Shown: positions 44,853-54,933 of the stretch, piece by piece
Position numbering within the stretch: the stretch's first letter is position 1
Layout: each line of letters opens with the position of its first letter
Position numbers and translations under genes: made by a program
DNA from: Vibrio intestinalis
GTDB taxonomy: Bacteria > Pseudomonadota > Gammaproteobacteria > Enterobacterales > Vibrionaceae
DNA length: 64,000 bases
Assembly (NCBI RefSeq): GCF_025195085.2
Contig: NZ_JANAVY020000013.1
Span: forward strand, 48,729 to 112,728
Direction of reading: 5' to 3'
Notes under the pieces: model-generated
The model's input: only the letters and a program-made list of their open reading frames with translations
What the model was told of the DNA's origin: nothing
Databases searched by the model: none

Positions 44853-44928
44853 GCGACACTAGCTCAGTTGGTAGAGCGCAACCTTGCCAAGGTTGAGGTC
44901 ACGAGTTCGAACCTCGTGTGTCGCTCCA
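44853..44928 (+). tRNA. tRNA-Gly (GCC), copy 6
   Basis: Identical to copy 1; last tRNA of the array. Confidence 0.97.
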
Positions 44929-45021
44929 ACTCTCTTTCAAATGATTATTTCATTTGATTCGGCGAAGATTATCGCCACGCTCTTTCTAATGCTGAGAAGC
45001 ATCAATCCCCAAAAATTTAAG

Positions 45022-45049
45022 TCCTCCTAGTCTTAGGTGGGCGTTTTTA
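45022..45049 (+). terminator. tRNA array terminator
   Basis: GTCCTCCTA-GTCT-TAGGTGGGC with one mismatch and one G-U pair, then GTTTTT. Confidence 0.75.
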
Positions 45050-45465
45050 TGTCTGTTAGTGATGGGTTTACCATCTGTCGATCAGCCACAAACGCCTGTT
45101 CTTTGGGCTTTCTGCTATCCATCAACAGACTTATCCACAAAAAGTTAAGTGTGGATAACTTGGTGGGTAACCTGATTTATTGCTCTTAATAACCTACAAC
45201 TAGAAAGATCTTTTTGCTCTAAGCGTTAGTTTTTTTTAAATGACATTTTATTAACTGTATGTTTTTAAAGTGATTTATTGATATTTAGCACCGTGCCTAT
45301 CATGGCTGGTTGGATCATTAACTCGCAATTCTTTGATCCTAGTCATTTATTACTATTGTGGTTAACTTTCAAATAAATCCACAAATGCTCATCGTGCGTG
45401 TTGTTTTTCCACATTCAGAATTTTTAGACCAAAATCAAACTATTTCGTTAGAATTGCTGCAATTG
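45050..45465. other. Gene-free DnaA-box region (candidate datA-like locus)
   Basis: About 416 bp between the tRNA terminator and the end of queG hold no gene. Two perfect DnaA boxes lie at 45131-45139 and 45150-45158. Weaker boxes are TGTGGTTAA at 45357-45365 (one mismatch, minus orientation), AAATCCACA at 45375-45383 (two mismatches) and TTTTCCACA at 45405-45413 (one mismatch). The centre is AT-rich. An IHF-like site, AATCAA-N4-TTT (one mismatch), lies at 45433-45445. The neighbourhood (tRNA-Gly array on one side, queG on the other) matches that of E. coli datA as I recall it. Confidence 0.6.
45131..45158. promoter_or_regulatory. Pair of perfect, inverted DnaA boxes
   Basis: TTATCCACA at 45131-45139 on the plus strand and TGTGGATAA at 45150-45158, its exact reverse complement, separated by 10 bp (AAAAGTTAAG). 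Both match the strict DnaA consensus TTATNCACA. Confidence 0.85.
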
Positions 45466-46587
45466 TTATGCATCTCGAGGCATCCCTTTTTGAACAATTC
45501 GAATCAATCGAGCATGTTTGTTGTTGATTGTGTGCTTTTCTGACAACTGAGCCATTTGTTGTTCTAACGCCCACTCAATATGTACATCTAACACTTCACT
45601 TAGACCTTTACGACTTTCTAGTGCATCAACAAGCGCATGAGAGTATGGGGCGTTACCAATCGCAATCGATAAATTTCTTAACCACTGTAGATGGCCAATG
45701 CGTCGAATTGCTGAGCCTTCCATATTTTTTAGAAAGGTACTTTCGTCCCAAAGGAATAGGTTAAGTAAGTCGGGGCTTTGAAGTGCGTTTCGGCGGTGGA
45801 AGTCATCTTGATCGGTCAATGAAGAAAAGCGGTTCCATGGGCACACTAGCTGGCAATCGTCACAGCCATAAATACGATTACCCATTGGACGGCGAAATTC
45901 TTCAGGGATAACACCATCAAACTCGATGGTTAAATATGAAATGCAGCGGCGAGCATCTACGATGCCTTCTTCAACAATGGCATTGGTTGGGCATGACGTC
46001 ATACAAGCGGTGCATTTACCACATTGGTCTTCACTCGCTTCATCCACTGGTAGTGGTAAATCGATCAGCAGCTCACCTAGAAAGAACCAAGAGCCACATT
46101 CTTTATCAAGAATCAGTGAGTGTTTGCCACTCCAACCTAATCCGGCTTTTTGTGCCAGTGGTCTTTCTAGAATCGGGGCTGAGTCAACAAAGGGGCGGTA
46201 GCCATACTGGCCAACTTCTTGTTCGATTTTCTGGCCGAGCTTTTTTAGTTGATTGCGGATCAGCTTATGGTAGTCACGGCCTAGCGCGTAACGACTAACA
46301 TAAGCTTGAGTTGGATCGGATAAGTTGGAAGCAAATTCAGCTTCCGGTGGCAGATAATCCATGCGGGCACTAATCACACGCACTGTACCGGGTAATAGTT
46401 CGTCAGGACGAGCTCGCATCATGCCGTGTCTCGCCATCCAATCCATGTCACCGTGATAGCCATTATCTAGCCAATTTTGCAGGATCGCTTCATGCTGTTT
46501 TAAATCGACATCACAGATCCCAACTTTCTGGAAACCCAGCTCTTTGGCCCAAAGTTTGATCTGATTAGCGAGTTGTTGATAGTTCAT
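45466..46587 (-). CDS. queG: Epoxyqueuosine reductase
   Basis: A 373-residue cobalamin and iron-sulfur enzyme. The two 4Fe-4S motifs are CGKCTACMTSCP and CGCDDCQLVCPWN; the N-terminal region includes the cobalamin-binding part and a HEAT-like C-terminus follows. It carries out the last step of queuosine formation in tRNA wobble positions. ATG 46587 (MNYQQLANQIK) is the family start, although no strong ribosome-binding site precedes it; an in-frame TTG five codons upstream also exists. It is divergent from tsaE. In E. coli, nnr lies between queG and tsaE; it is absent here. Confidence 0.95.
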   Translation of the reverse strand: MNYQQLANQIKLWAKELGFQKVGICDVDLKQHEAILQNWLDNGYHGDMDWMARHGMMRARPDELLPGTVRVISARMDYLPPEAEFASNLSDPTQAYVSRYALGRDYHKLIRNQLKKLGQKIEQEVGQYGYRPFVDSAPILERPLAQKAGLGWSGKHSLILDKECGSWFFLGELLIDLPLPVDEASEDQCGKCTACMTSCPTNAIVEEGIVDARRCISYLTIEFDGVIPEEFRRPMGNRIYGCDDCQLVCPWNRFSSLTDQDDFHRRNALQSPDLLNLFLWDESTFLKNMEGSAIRRIGHLQWLRNLSIAIGNAPYSHALVDALESRKGLSEVLDVHIEWALEQQMAQLSEKHTINNKHARLIRIVQKGMPRDA

Positions 46588-46787
46588 GCTAGCGACACTC
46601 AATGAAAGGGGGCAGGATCTTACAAGATCTTATAGTTTGAATCTAGCAACGAAATTCGCAAAAAAGTGGCCATATTTACGATTATTTTCCTTTTACTTGC
46701 ATAAGAGATCTTGTCTCTCAATTCCAACCCAGTTTACTATTCCTGTTCTTTTGATTTTTATATAGTCATTTATCGAGAAATTTATTC

Positions 46788-47252
46788 ATGAGCACAAAAC
46801 AATTCGCCCTTAAAGATGAGCAAGCAACGATTCAACTAGGGACGGCTCTAGCCAATCTATGCTCTCAACAAACCACCATTTACTTGCATGGCGATTTGGG
46901 AGCGGGCAAGACGACATTTAGTCGTGGTTTTGTGCGAGCATTAGGCCACCAAGGCAATGTGAAAAGCCCAACTTACACATTGGTTGAACCTTACCAGTTA
47001 GATCAATGGCAGGTGTATCACTTTGACTTGTATCGCTTGGCGGACCCAGAAGAATTAGAATTTATGGGGATTCGCGACTATTTCACTCCGGATGCGATTT
47101 GCTTAGTTGAGTGGCCAGAGAAAGGGGAAGGCTTGTTGCCGGGTGCAGATCTCGATATAGAACTGCGCTATCAAGGCGAATCTCGAATAGTCTCACTTTC
47201 TGCCAATAATGAATATGGATGTCGTTTGCTAGATCAGTTGGAGTTATGTTGA
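46788..47252 (+). CDS. tsaE: tRNA threonylcarbamoyladenosine ATPase TsaE
   Basis: A 154-residue ATPase with the P-loop GDLGAGKT (35-42) and [10 protein letters not shown]. TsaE works with TsaB and TsaD in making t6A at position 37 of ANN-decoding tRNAs. Its last codons overlap the amiB start by seven bases, so it leads the tsaE-amiB-mutL-miaA-hfq-hflXKC series. Confidence 0.95.
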   Translation: MSTKQFALKDEQATIQLGTALANLCSQQTTIYLHGDLGAGKTTFSRGFVRALGHQGNVKSPTYTLVEPYQLDQWQVYHFDLYRLADPEELEFMGIRDYFTPDAICLVEWPEKGEGLLPGADLDIELRYQGESRIVSLSANNEYGCRLLDQLELC

Positions 47253-48967
47253 TTCTTAAATCTTTTCGCGCTGTCTGTGTCTCTTTTGCATTTGCCCTTT
47301 GTCTTCTTCCAACTTCAGTGTGGGCAAATGCGTTAGAAGGCTTGCGTGTCTGGCCCTCGCCAGATGAAACTCGAGTTGTGATCGATCTGAAAACTGAGGC
47401 GGAATTTAGCTATTTCACCCTTTCAAGCCCAGATCGTTTAGTTGTGGATCTAAAAAAGACCACGTTGAGCACCAAGCTTCCTTTAACGGTTAAAGATAGC
47501 CCCGTGTTGAAGAAGGTACGTAAAAGCTCGCCTCCAGAGAGCAGTACCTACCGTTTGGTGTTTGAGCTAAAGAAGAAAACACCGGTTCAAATCTTCAAGC
47601 TTGCACCAACTCCAGGTGGGCAATATGGTCATCGCTTAGTGGTCGATATTGCTCATGGCAAAGGGGAAACCAGTAGTACGCCTACAAGCTCGTCAAGTAC
47701 GGCTCAAGTCAGCCGAGATGCATCCCAGTTATCGGGTACAGCTGATATTGTCGTCGCGATTGATGCGGGCCACGGCGGTGAAGACCCTGGCTCTATCGGC
47801 CCGACACGTAAATATGAAAAGCATGCAACGTTAGCGATTTCGAAGAAGATCGTTAGCCAAATTAATGCAGTACCGGGAATGAAAGCGGTACTGACTCGTC
47901 GCGGTGATTACTTTGTTAACCTCAACAAACGTTCTGAGATCGCACGTAAAAACAAAGCGCACTTTTTGGTATCTATTCACGCTGATGGTTTTAGAACCTC
48001 AAAACCGCGTGGTGGCTCAGTGTTTGTATTGAACACTCGCCGCGCGAATACAGAAATTGCCCGTTGGGTCGAAAACCACGAGCAACAATCGCAGCTACTT
48101 GGCGGTGCAGGTGATTTGTTGTCTAAGAACACCAACGATAAAAACGTCAGCCAAACTTTGCTTGATTTGCAATTTAGTCACTCGCAAAAAGAAGGCTATA
48201 AAGTCGCAACTAAGATATTGCGTGAGATGAAACTTGCTGGGATTCATTTACACAAGAAAGAGCCAGTTAACGCGAGTCTCGCGGTATTGAAATCACCTGA
48301 TATCCCATCGGTACTGGTTGAGACAGGTTTTATTACCAACCCGACAGAAGAAAGACTGCTGTTCCAACGCAGCCACCAAGATAAATTGGCTAGAGCGCTG
48401 ACCAAGGCGATCGTTCAATATTTTGAAGCGAATCCGCCTGAAGGCACACTATTTGCCAACCGTGGTAAAACCATTAAACACAAGGTTTCGAAAGGTGAAT
48501 CTCTTTCTTTGATTGCGAAAAAGTACGGCACTAGCACCAAAGCTATTATGCAGTCGAACAAGCTTAAGAGTACCAGCTTAGCAATTGGCCAAGTGCTGAC
48601 TATTCCAGGGGCTAAAGGCTCTGTTTCAGTACCAGCAGTGAAAAATCCAGTTGAAACCAAGACCATTACCCACGTTGTTCAGCGAGGGGAATATCTGGGT
48701 AAGATTGCCAGCAAATATAAGGTCTCAGTCGCTGCGATCAAACGCGAGAATAGGCTGAAGTCAGATACGCTGAAACTTGGCCAAAAGCTAAAAATTACCG
48801 TGAGTTTGAAAGATCAGCCACTACGTAAACATAAAGTTCAACGTGGTGAGTTCTTAGGTAAGATCGCCAAGAAATATGGCGTGAGCGTAAGCAGTTTGCG
48901 TAAAGCGAATAACCTTAAATCGGATCAGTTGGCCGTAGGCCAGATATTGATCATTCCACACAATTAG
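47246..48967 (+). CDS. amiB: N-acetylmuramoyl-L-alanine amidase AmiB
   Basis: A 573-residue secreted amidase, longer than E. coli AmiB (about 445). ATG 47246 starts a signal peptide ending at VWA-NA. An AMIN domain (about 30-130) targets the septum. The Amidase_3 domain (about 165-390) has the zinc ligands in [12 protein letters not shown], the Glu in RKYEKHATL, the His in SIHADGF and the catalytic Glu in VLVETGF. Three LysM repeats follow, beginning near [20 protein letters not shown] and [10 protein letters not shown]; these bind peptidoglycan. It is activated by EnvC (gene at 32138). The start overlaps tsaE by seven bases. Confidence 0.95.
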   Translation: MLILKSFRAVCVSFAFALCLLPTSVWANALEGLRVWPSPDETRVVIDLKTEAEFSYFTLSSPDRLVVDLKKTTLSTKLPLTVKDSPVLKKVRKSSPPESSTYRLVFELKKKTPVQIFKLAPTPGGQYGHRLVVDIAHGKGETSSTPTSSSSTAQVSRDASQLSGTADIVVAIDAGHGGEDPGSIGPTRKYEKHATLAISKKIVSQINAVPGMKAVLTRRGDYFVNLNKRSEIARKNKAHFLVSIHADGFRTSKPRGGSVFVLNTRRANTEIARWVENHEQQSQLLGGAGDLLSKNTNDKNVSQTLLDLQFSHSQKEGYKVATKILREMKLAGIHLHKKEPVNASLAVLKSPDIPSVLVETGFITNPTEERLLFQRSHQDKLARALTKAIVQYFEANPPEGTLFANRGKTIKHKVSKGESLSLIAKKYGTSTKAIMQSNKLKSTSLAIGQVLTIPGAKGSVSVPAVKNPVETKTITHVVQRGEYLGKIASKYKVSVAAIKRENRLKSDTLKLGQKLKITVSLKDQPLRKHKVQRGEFLGKIAKKYGVSVSSLRKANNLKSDQLAVGQILIIPHN

Positions 48968-48980
48968 TGAGCGTACAGCA

Positions 48981-50957
48981 ATGACGATCAAAATCTTACC
49001 TGCTCGACTTGCCAACCAAATCGCGGCAGGTGAGGTGGTGGAAAGGCCTGCATCGGTAGTCAAAGAGCTGGTTGAAAACAGTTTGGACTCAGGTGCAACT
49101 CGCATCGATATCGACATAGAAAAAGGTGGCGCTAAGCTAATCCGTGTGCGAGATAATGGTAAGGGGATCGTCAAAGATGAACTGAGCCTTGCACTGAGCC
49201 GTCATGCGACATCTAAGATCCACACTCTTGATGATCTGGAAGCGATCATGAGTTTGGGATTCCGCGGAGAAGCGCTCGCCAGTATCTCGTCAGTGTCTCG
49301 TTTAACCATGACGTCACGTCCTGCGACGCAAGATCAAGCGTGGTCTGCCTACAGTGAAGGCCGAGATATGCAGGTGCAACTGCAACCTACCGCGCACCCA
49401 ATTGGTACCTCCGTTGAGGTTCTAGACCTATTCTTCAATACCCCTGCACGACGTAAATTCCTCCGCACGGAAAAAACCGAATTCGCTCATATTGATGAGT
49501 TATTAAAACGCATTGCGTTGAGCCGCTTTGATGTGACGATTAACTTGCGTCACAACGGTAAGATGATGAAGCAATATCGCGCCTCAAAAACGGAAGCTCA
49601 AGCTGAAAAACGTATAGCAGCGGTATGCGGTAATGCCTTTGTGCGTAACATGCTGAAAATTGAACTTGAGCATCAAGGATTAAAACTTCACGGCTGGATC
49701 ACTACGCCGGAGGGTGCCCGTCAGCAAAGCGATCTGCAATACTGCTATGTGAATGGCCGTATGATGCGAGACAAATTGATCAATCATGCGATTCGCCAAA
49801 GCTATGAAACCAGCCTGCGTCCGGATCAATTTGCCACGTACGTACTCTACATTGAAATCGACCCACATCAGGTGGATGTGAACGTGCATCCGGCGAAACA
49901 CGAAGTGCGTTTTCATCAAGCTCGCCTTGTTCATGACTTCATCTATCAAGCATTGAGTGATGCCTTGGCGCAAAGTCGTCACATTGATAAGCCAGAGATA
50001 AACCAATCGGCGTTTCATGAGCCGAGTGCGCCAGTAATACAAGATCAGCAAGGTGTGAGCTCGCTGCCACACTCAAATGTGGCAGAACAAACCTATCAGG
50101 CCGTTGAGCGTGAGCCTGCTTATCCGGGCAAATATGTATCTGAAGCCGTTAGTGAGTCCAATTCAGACACCAAACATAATGTGCGAGAAAGTGCGCCGCG
50201 CCGTGACTGGGTTGAATCTCGCCCTGCTCAACAAAGCAAAAAGCCATCGAGCCAAGAGCGCTACAGTGAACCAGCGCCTTCAAAGCAAGAGGTCGCTGCC
50301 TATCAAGAGCTTATGCAGACACCAGAGATTGAATCACCGATTGTTGCTGAGCAAACCGCGAATGAACCAGCTAGCGCAAATCCTCCGATTGAGGCATTAG
50401 GCAAGGCCATTTGCATGGCGTCTGGGCGCTTTGTCATGATGGCGGATAAACAAGGCGCGCGTTTAGTCTCTATGGCTCAGGCTGAATGGTTAAAGAATTT
50501 AGGGCAGCTTGTACCATCTAAGCAAGAGCCACTGAAAGCTCAGCCTCTATTGGTACCATTGTCCCTAAAATTGGAGGCTGAGTTAGTAGACGCAGCCCAG
50601 CGGCTTAATAGTACGTTCACTCAGCTTGGTATCGAGCTTAAGAGCCGTAATCACCAATCTTTGATGGTGATGGGTGTCCCTCAGCCATTGAGACAACAAA
50701 ACTTACAACAGTTGATTCCAGATCTGTTATCTTACGCGGCTCGCGCATCGCAAAGTGAGCAGAACTTGCCTGTCGATGCGTTGTCACAATGGTTAGCAAA
50801 TCAAGTGACAAGCGTAAAAAGCGACTACACTTTGTCGGAAGCCATTCAAATTGTTGCTCAAATAGAGCAGCTTTGGCAGGACAAGTTACCGCTAGACGAT
50901 CCTAAGTTTGTTCGACCAATCGATTTTACTGCAACGATTTCAGCTTTTAATCTATGA
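48981..50957 (+). CDS. mutL: DNA mismatch repair protein MutL
   Basis: A 658-residue GHKL ATPase: E in [26 protein letters not shown] and [11 protein letters not shown] long, Ser/Gln/Pro-rich variable linker (about 340-470) joins the C-terminal dimerisation domain. No endonuclease motif DQHAxxER is seen in the C-terminal domain, as expected for Dam-dependent repair. The last four bases overlap miaA. Confidence 0.96.
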   Translation: MTIKILPARLANQIAAGEVVERPASVVKELVENSLDSGATRIDIDIEKGGAKLIRVRDNGKGIVKDELSLALSRHATSKIHTLDDLEAIMSLGFRGEALASISSVSRLTMTSRPATQDQAWSAYSEGRDMQVQLQPTAHPIGTSVEVLDLFFNTPARRKFLRTEKTEFAHIDELLKRIALSRFDVTINLRHNGKMMKQYRASKTEAQAEKRIAAVCGNAFVRNMLKIELEHQGLKLHGWITTPEGARQQSDLQYCYVNGRMMRDKLINHAIRQSYETSLRPDQFATYVLYIEIDPHQVDVNVHPAKHEVRFHQARLVHDFIYQALSDALAQSRHIDKPEINQSAFHEPSAPVIQDQQGVSSLPHSNVAEQTYQAVEREPAYPGKYVSEAVSESNSDTKHNVRESAPRRDWVESRPAQQSKKPSSQERYSEPAPSKQEVAAYQELMQTPEIESPIVAEQTANEPASANPPIEALGKAICMASGRFVMMADKQGARLVSMAQAEWLKNLGQLVPSKQEPLKAQPLLVPLSLKLEAELVDAAQRLNSTFTQLGIELKSRNHQSLMVMGVPQPLRQQNLQQLIPDLLSYAARASQSEQNLPVDALSQWLANQVTSVKSDYTLSEAIQIVAQIEQLWQDKLPLDDPKFVRPIDFTATISAFNL

Positions 50958-51901
50958 AAAAAGAATTACCTTTAGCTCTGTTTTTAATGGGGCCAACCGC
51001 ATCAGGTAAAACGGAATTAGCCATTCGCCTACGTCAGAAATATCCCGTCGAGATCATTTCAGTCGATTCAGCTTTGATCTATCAAGGTATGGACATTGGT
51101 ACGGCCAAACCCGATGCCGAAGAGCAGGTGCTTGCACCGCACCGATTGATCGACATTCTTGACCCTGCACAGGCTTATTCAGCGGCAGACTTCCGTCGTG
51201 ATGCGCTCAAAGAGATGAATGATATCGTTGCACAGGGGAAGATCCCGCTTTTGGTTGGCGGAACTATGCTGTATTACAAAGCATTATTAGAAGGTTTATC
51301 ACCTCTTCCTGCGGCAGATCCTGAGATTCGCCAACAAATTGAACAAGAAGCATTGACTCTCGGTTGGGACGTGCTGCACGATCAATTACGAGAGATAGAT
51401 CCCGTTTCTGCGCAGCGCATCCACCCTAATGACCCACAAAGGTTGTCTAGAGCGTTGGAAGTTTATCGAATTTCGGGTAAAACTCTTACTGAGTTAACGA
51501 AAACCAAAGGCGAGAGCCTGCCGTTTAACGTTAAACAATTTGCAATAGCTCCCAAGGAAAGGGCTGAGCTCCACCGTCGTATCGAACTTAGGTTTGAAAA
51601 AATGATCGATGCCGGCTTTGAAGATGAAATGAAAGCGCTGTATGCGCGTGATGATCTTCACCCGGATCTACCATCGATTCGCTGTGTTGGGTATCGACAA
51701 ATGTGGGACTATTTGGACGGTCAGTGCACGTTAGATGAAGCGGTTTTCCGTGGAGTGTGTGCGACTCGTCAATTGGCCAAGCGACAAATTACCTGGTTAC
51801 GCAGCTGGGATAATTTAACTTGGTTAGATAGTGAAAACATTGAACAATCACTAGAAACTGTTTCAAATGCCATAGCATCGGACGCTTCTAGCTGTGTATA
51901 A
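50954..51901 (+). CDS. miaA: tRNA dimethylallyltransferase
   Basis: A 315-residue enzyme with the P-loop [27 protein letters not shown] and, near the end, [13 protein letters not shown]. It adds the isopentenyl group to A37 of UNN-decoding tRNAs. The ATG overlaps the mutL stop (ATGA). Confidence 0.96.
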   Translation: MKKELPLALFLMGPTASGKTELAIRLRQKYPVEIISVDSALIYQGMDIGTAKPDAEEQVLAPHRLIDILDPAQAYSAADFRRDALKEMNDIVAQGKIPLLVGGTMLYYKALLEGLSPLPAADPEIRQQIEQEALTLGWDVLHDQLREIDPVSAQRIHPNDPQRLSRALEVYRISGKTLTELTKTKGESLPFNVKQFAIAPKERAELHRRIELRFEKMIDAGFEDEMKALYARDDLHPDLPSIRCVGYRQMWDYLDGQCTLDEAVFRGVCATRQLAKRQITWLRSWDNLTWLDSENIEQSLETVSNAIASDASSCV

Positions 51902-52052
51902 TGTGATCGCTTTTGCGTGAATGTGCCCTGTAAAGGATCTGTTACTTGAATTTTGTTGCATTAGGCTTCATAACAGTAACTCAGGGGTGTTTTTTTATTC
52001 GTTTAGCTCAGATGCAACGGCGCGCCAAAATTTGCAGCTTACCACTAGCTAA

Positions 52053-52355
<303 letters not shown>

Positions 52356-52399
52356 TTCTCTGAAGATACCAATTAGTTTTACATTAAGGAGTTGATTGC

Positions 52400-53689
52400 T
52401 TGTTTGACCGTTATGAAGCCGGTGAGCGAGCCGTACTTGTTCATATCAACTTCACGCAAGAAGGGGAGTGGGAAGATCTCAGCGAGTTTGAAATGCTGGT
52501 GTCTTCGGCTGGTGTCTCGTCGTTACAAGTTGTAACGGGTAGTCGTCAGTCACCACACCCTAAATACTATGTCGGAGAGGGTAAAGCACAAGAAATTGCT
52601 CAAGCTGTGCAATTGGCCAGTGCTGATATTGTGATTTTTAATCACGCCCTCTCTCCTGCCCAAGAACGTAACCTCGAAGCACTCTGTAAATGTCGCGTAT
52701 TAGATCGTACAGGTTTGATCCTCGATATCTTTGCCCAACGTGCTCGTACCCACGAAGGTAAGTTACAAGTTGAGCTTGCTCAGCTTCGTCATATCTCTAC
52801 CCGTCTTATTCGTGGCTGGACTCACCTAGAAAGACAAAAAGGTGGTATCGGTTTACGTGGTCCAGGTGAAACTCAGTTAGAAACTGACCGACGTTTATTG
52901 CGTGACCGTATAAAAGCTATTTTGCGCCGACTAGACAAGGTTGCAAAACAGCGTGAACAAGGTCGCCGAGCGAGAAATCGCGCAGAAATCCCAACCATAT
53001 CGTTAGTGGGTTATACCAACGCAGGTAAATCTACCCTGTTCAACCGCATTACCGAGGCTGGGGTATACGCAGCCGATCAACTATTCGCAACGTTAGATCC
53101 AACTTTGCGGAAAATTGAATTAGACGATGTTGGACCAGCCATTTTGGCGGATACCGTAGGTTTTATCCGACATCTACCTCACGATCTTGTTGCGGCATTT
53201 AAGGCCACGTTACAAGAGACGCAAGAAGCTGACATTTTGTTACATGTTGTTGATGCCAGTGATGAGCGTTTTCGTGAGAACATGCAAGCAGTTCAAGACG
53301 TGCTAGAAGAGATCGATGCCCACGAGGTACCGAGCCTAGTCGTGATGAACAAGATTGATAATCTTGAAGGTCAGAAACCCCGTATAGAACATGATGAGGA
53401 AGGTGTTCCTCGCGCTGTTTGGGTTTCGGCAATGGAAGGCCAAGGTATTGAGCTTCTGTTTGAAGCACTAACCGCAAGACTCGCTAGTCAAATGGTTCAA
53501 TACCAACTGTGCATTCCGCCACAACATCAAGGGCGATTGCGTAGTACATTCTTCCAAATGAAGTGTATTCAGCAAGAAGAATATGACCAAGACGGAAACT
53601 TGTTGATTAATATCCGCATGCAACAGGTAGATTGGTCTAGACTTGAAAAAAGAGAAGGGGCAGTTTTACGTGACTTTATAGTTACTTAA
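52400..53689 (+). CDS. hflX: Ribosome-splitting GTPase HflX
   Basis: A 429-residue GTPase. It starts at TTG (MFDRYEAGERAVL) with GGAG eight bases before, and the same N-terminus is known in relatives. The N-terminal domain has HPKYYVGEGKA and FNHALSPAQERNLE; G motifs are GYTNAGKST, DTVGF and NKIDN. HflX splits stalled ribosomes after heat and other stress. It lies 44 bp after hfq. Confidence 0.95.
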   Translation: MFDRYEAGERAVLVHINFTQEGEWEDLSEFEMLVSSAGVSSLQVVTGSRQSPHPKYYVGEGKAQEIAQAVQLASADIVIFNHALSPAQERNLEALCKCRVLDRTGLILDIFAQRARTHEGKLQVELAQLRHISTRLIRGWTHLERQKGGIGLRGPGETQLETDRRLLRDRIKAILRRLDKVAKQREQGRRARNRAEIPTISLVGYTNAGKSTLFNRITEAGVYAADQLFATLDPTLRKIELDDVGPAILADTVGFIRHLPHDLVAAFKATLQETQEADILLHVVDASDERFRENMQAVQDVLEEIDAHEVPSLVVMNKIDNLEGQKPRIEHDEEGVPRAVWVSAMEGQGIELLFEALTARLASQMVQYQLCIPPQHQGRLRSTFFQMKCIQQEEYDQDGNLLINIRMQQVDWSRLEKREGAVLRDFIVT

Positions 53690-53734
53690 ATGACTGCTAC
53701 AGTATAACGTCATATCAAATGATGGAGCTTTCTA

Positions 53735-54931
53735 ATGGCGTGGAATGAGCCTGGTAATAACAACGGCAACAACGGCCGCGATAATGACCCTTGGGGTAAC
53801 AATAATCGTGGCAATAAAGGTGGCCGTGAACAAGGACCGCCAGACTTAGACGAAGTGTTTAATAAACTGAGTCAGAAACTGGGTGGAAAGTTTGGTGGTA
53901 AAGGTGGCAATGGGCCGTCTATTGGTAGCGGTGGTGGTGCACTAGGTATTGGTGTAATCGCAGCTATTGCAGTAGCGATCTGGTTCTTTGCTGGTTTTTA
54001 CACTGTTGGTGAAGCCGAGCGTGGTGTTGTTCAGCGTCTAGGTAAATACGACCGCGTGGTTGATCCTGGTCTGAACTGGCGTCCTCGTTTTATCGACGAA
54101 GTCACCAAAGTTAACGTACAAGCAATTCGTTCTTTACGTGCATCGGGTCTAATGCTGACCAAAGATGAAAACGTAGTGACTATTGGTATGGACGTTCAGT
54201 ACAAGGTTTCTGATCCGTACAAATACTTGTTTGTAGTAACGAATGCGGATGATAGCTTACGCCAAGCTACAGACTCGGCATTGCGTGCGGTTATTGGTGA
54301 TTCTTTAATGGATAGCATCTTAACCAGTGGTCGTCAGCAGATTACTCAAAGTACAGAGGATACTCTTAACGAGATTATCCAATCTTATGATATGGGTATC
54401 GCGATTGTTGATGTGAACTTCCAGTCAGCACGTCCGCCAGAGCAAGTTAAAGATGCATTTGATGATGCCATCGCAGCTCGTGAGGATGAAGAGCGTTTTG
54501 AGCGTGAAGCTGAAGCTTACAGCAATGATATTTTGCCTAAAGCAACGGGTCGTGCAGAGCGTTTGAAGAAAGAAGCTCAAGGTTACTCTGAGCGTGTTGT
54601 AAATGGTGCAACAGGTCAAGTAGCACAGTTTGAGAAACTATTACCTGAATATCAAGCTGCGCCAGAGGTTACGCGTAATCGTCTGTATCTAGATACGATG
54701 GAAAAAGTGTACACAAGTACGTCGAAAGTGCTGATTGATTCAGAATCAAGTGGCAACTTGCTTTACTTGCCAATCGATAAGTTGGCTGGCCAAGGCTCAT
54801 CGTCTTCTAAGCCTCAACAAAATCAAACTAAGCAGACCTCAGTTTACGATCAAATTGAGCTGGAAACACAGCCAGAGACATCGAGTAGCTCTCAAGGCCG
54901 TGGCGACAGTTCTCGTCAAGGGAGATATTAA
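53735..54931 (+). CDS. hflK: FtsH modulator HflK
   Basis: A 398-residue inner-membrane SPFH-domain protein. The N-terminus is Gly/Asn-rich (GNNNGNNGRDN) and cytoplasmic, one membrane helix is at about 70-90, and the SPFH domain and coiled coil follow in the periplasm; the tail is Ser/Gln-rich. With HflC it forms a large cage around FtsH and limits its access to membrane substrates. Two bases separate it from hflC. Confidence 0.95.
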   Translation: MAWNEPGNNNGNNGRDNDPWGNNNRGNKGGREQGPPDLDEVFNKLSQKLGGKFGGKGGNGPSIGSGGGALGIGVIAAIAVAIWFFAGFYTVGEAERGVVQRLGKYDRVVDPGLNWRPRFIDEVTKVNVQAIRSLRASGLMLTKDENVVTIGMDVQYKVSDPYKYLFVVTNADDSLRQATDSALRAVIGDSLMDSILTSGRQQITQSTEDTLNEIIQSYDMGIAIVDVNFQSARPPEQVKDAFDDAIAAREDEERFEREAEAYSNDILPKATGRAERLKKEAQGYSERVVNGATGQVAQFEKLLPEYQAAPEVTRNRLYLDTMEKVYTSTSKVLIDSESSGNLLYLPIDKLAGQGSSSSKPQQNQTKQTSVYDQIELETQPETSSSSQGRGDSSRQGRY

Positions 54932-54933
54932 TA

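Noticed and set aside
45050..45465. DnaA-box region considered as a replication origin
   Set aside because: The flanks are tRNA genes and queG, not the mnmG/mioC or rctB neighbourhoods of Vibrio origins; there is no 13-mer array next to the boxes.
45050..45465. crtS, the chromosome-2 replication trigger site
   Set aside because: From memory, crtS of V. cholerae lies in a different gene neighbourhood, and I see no RctB-type repeats here.
45358..45543. 61-residue plus-strand open frame
   Set aside because: It runs into the end of queG antisense, has no ribosome-binding site and no recognisable features.
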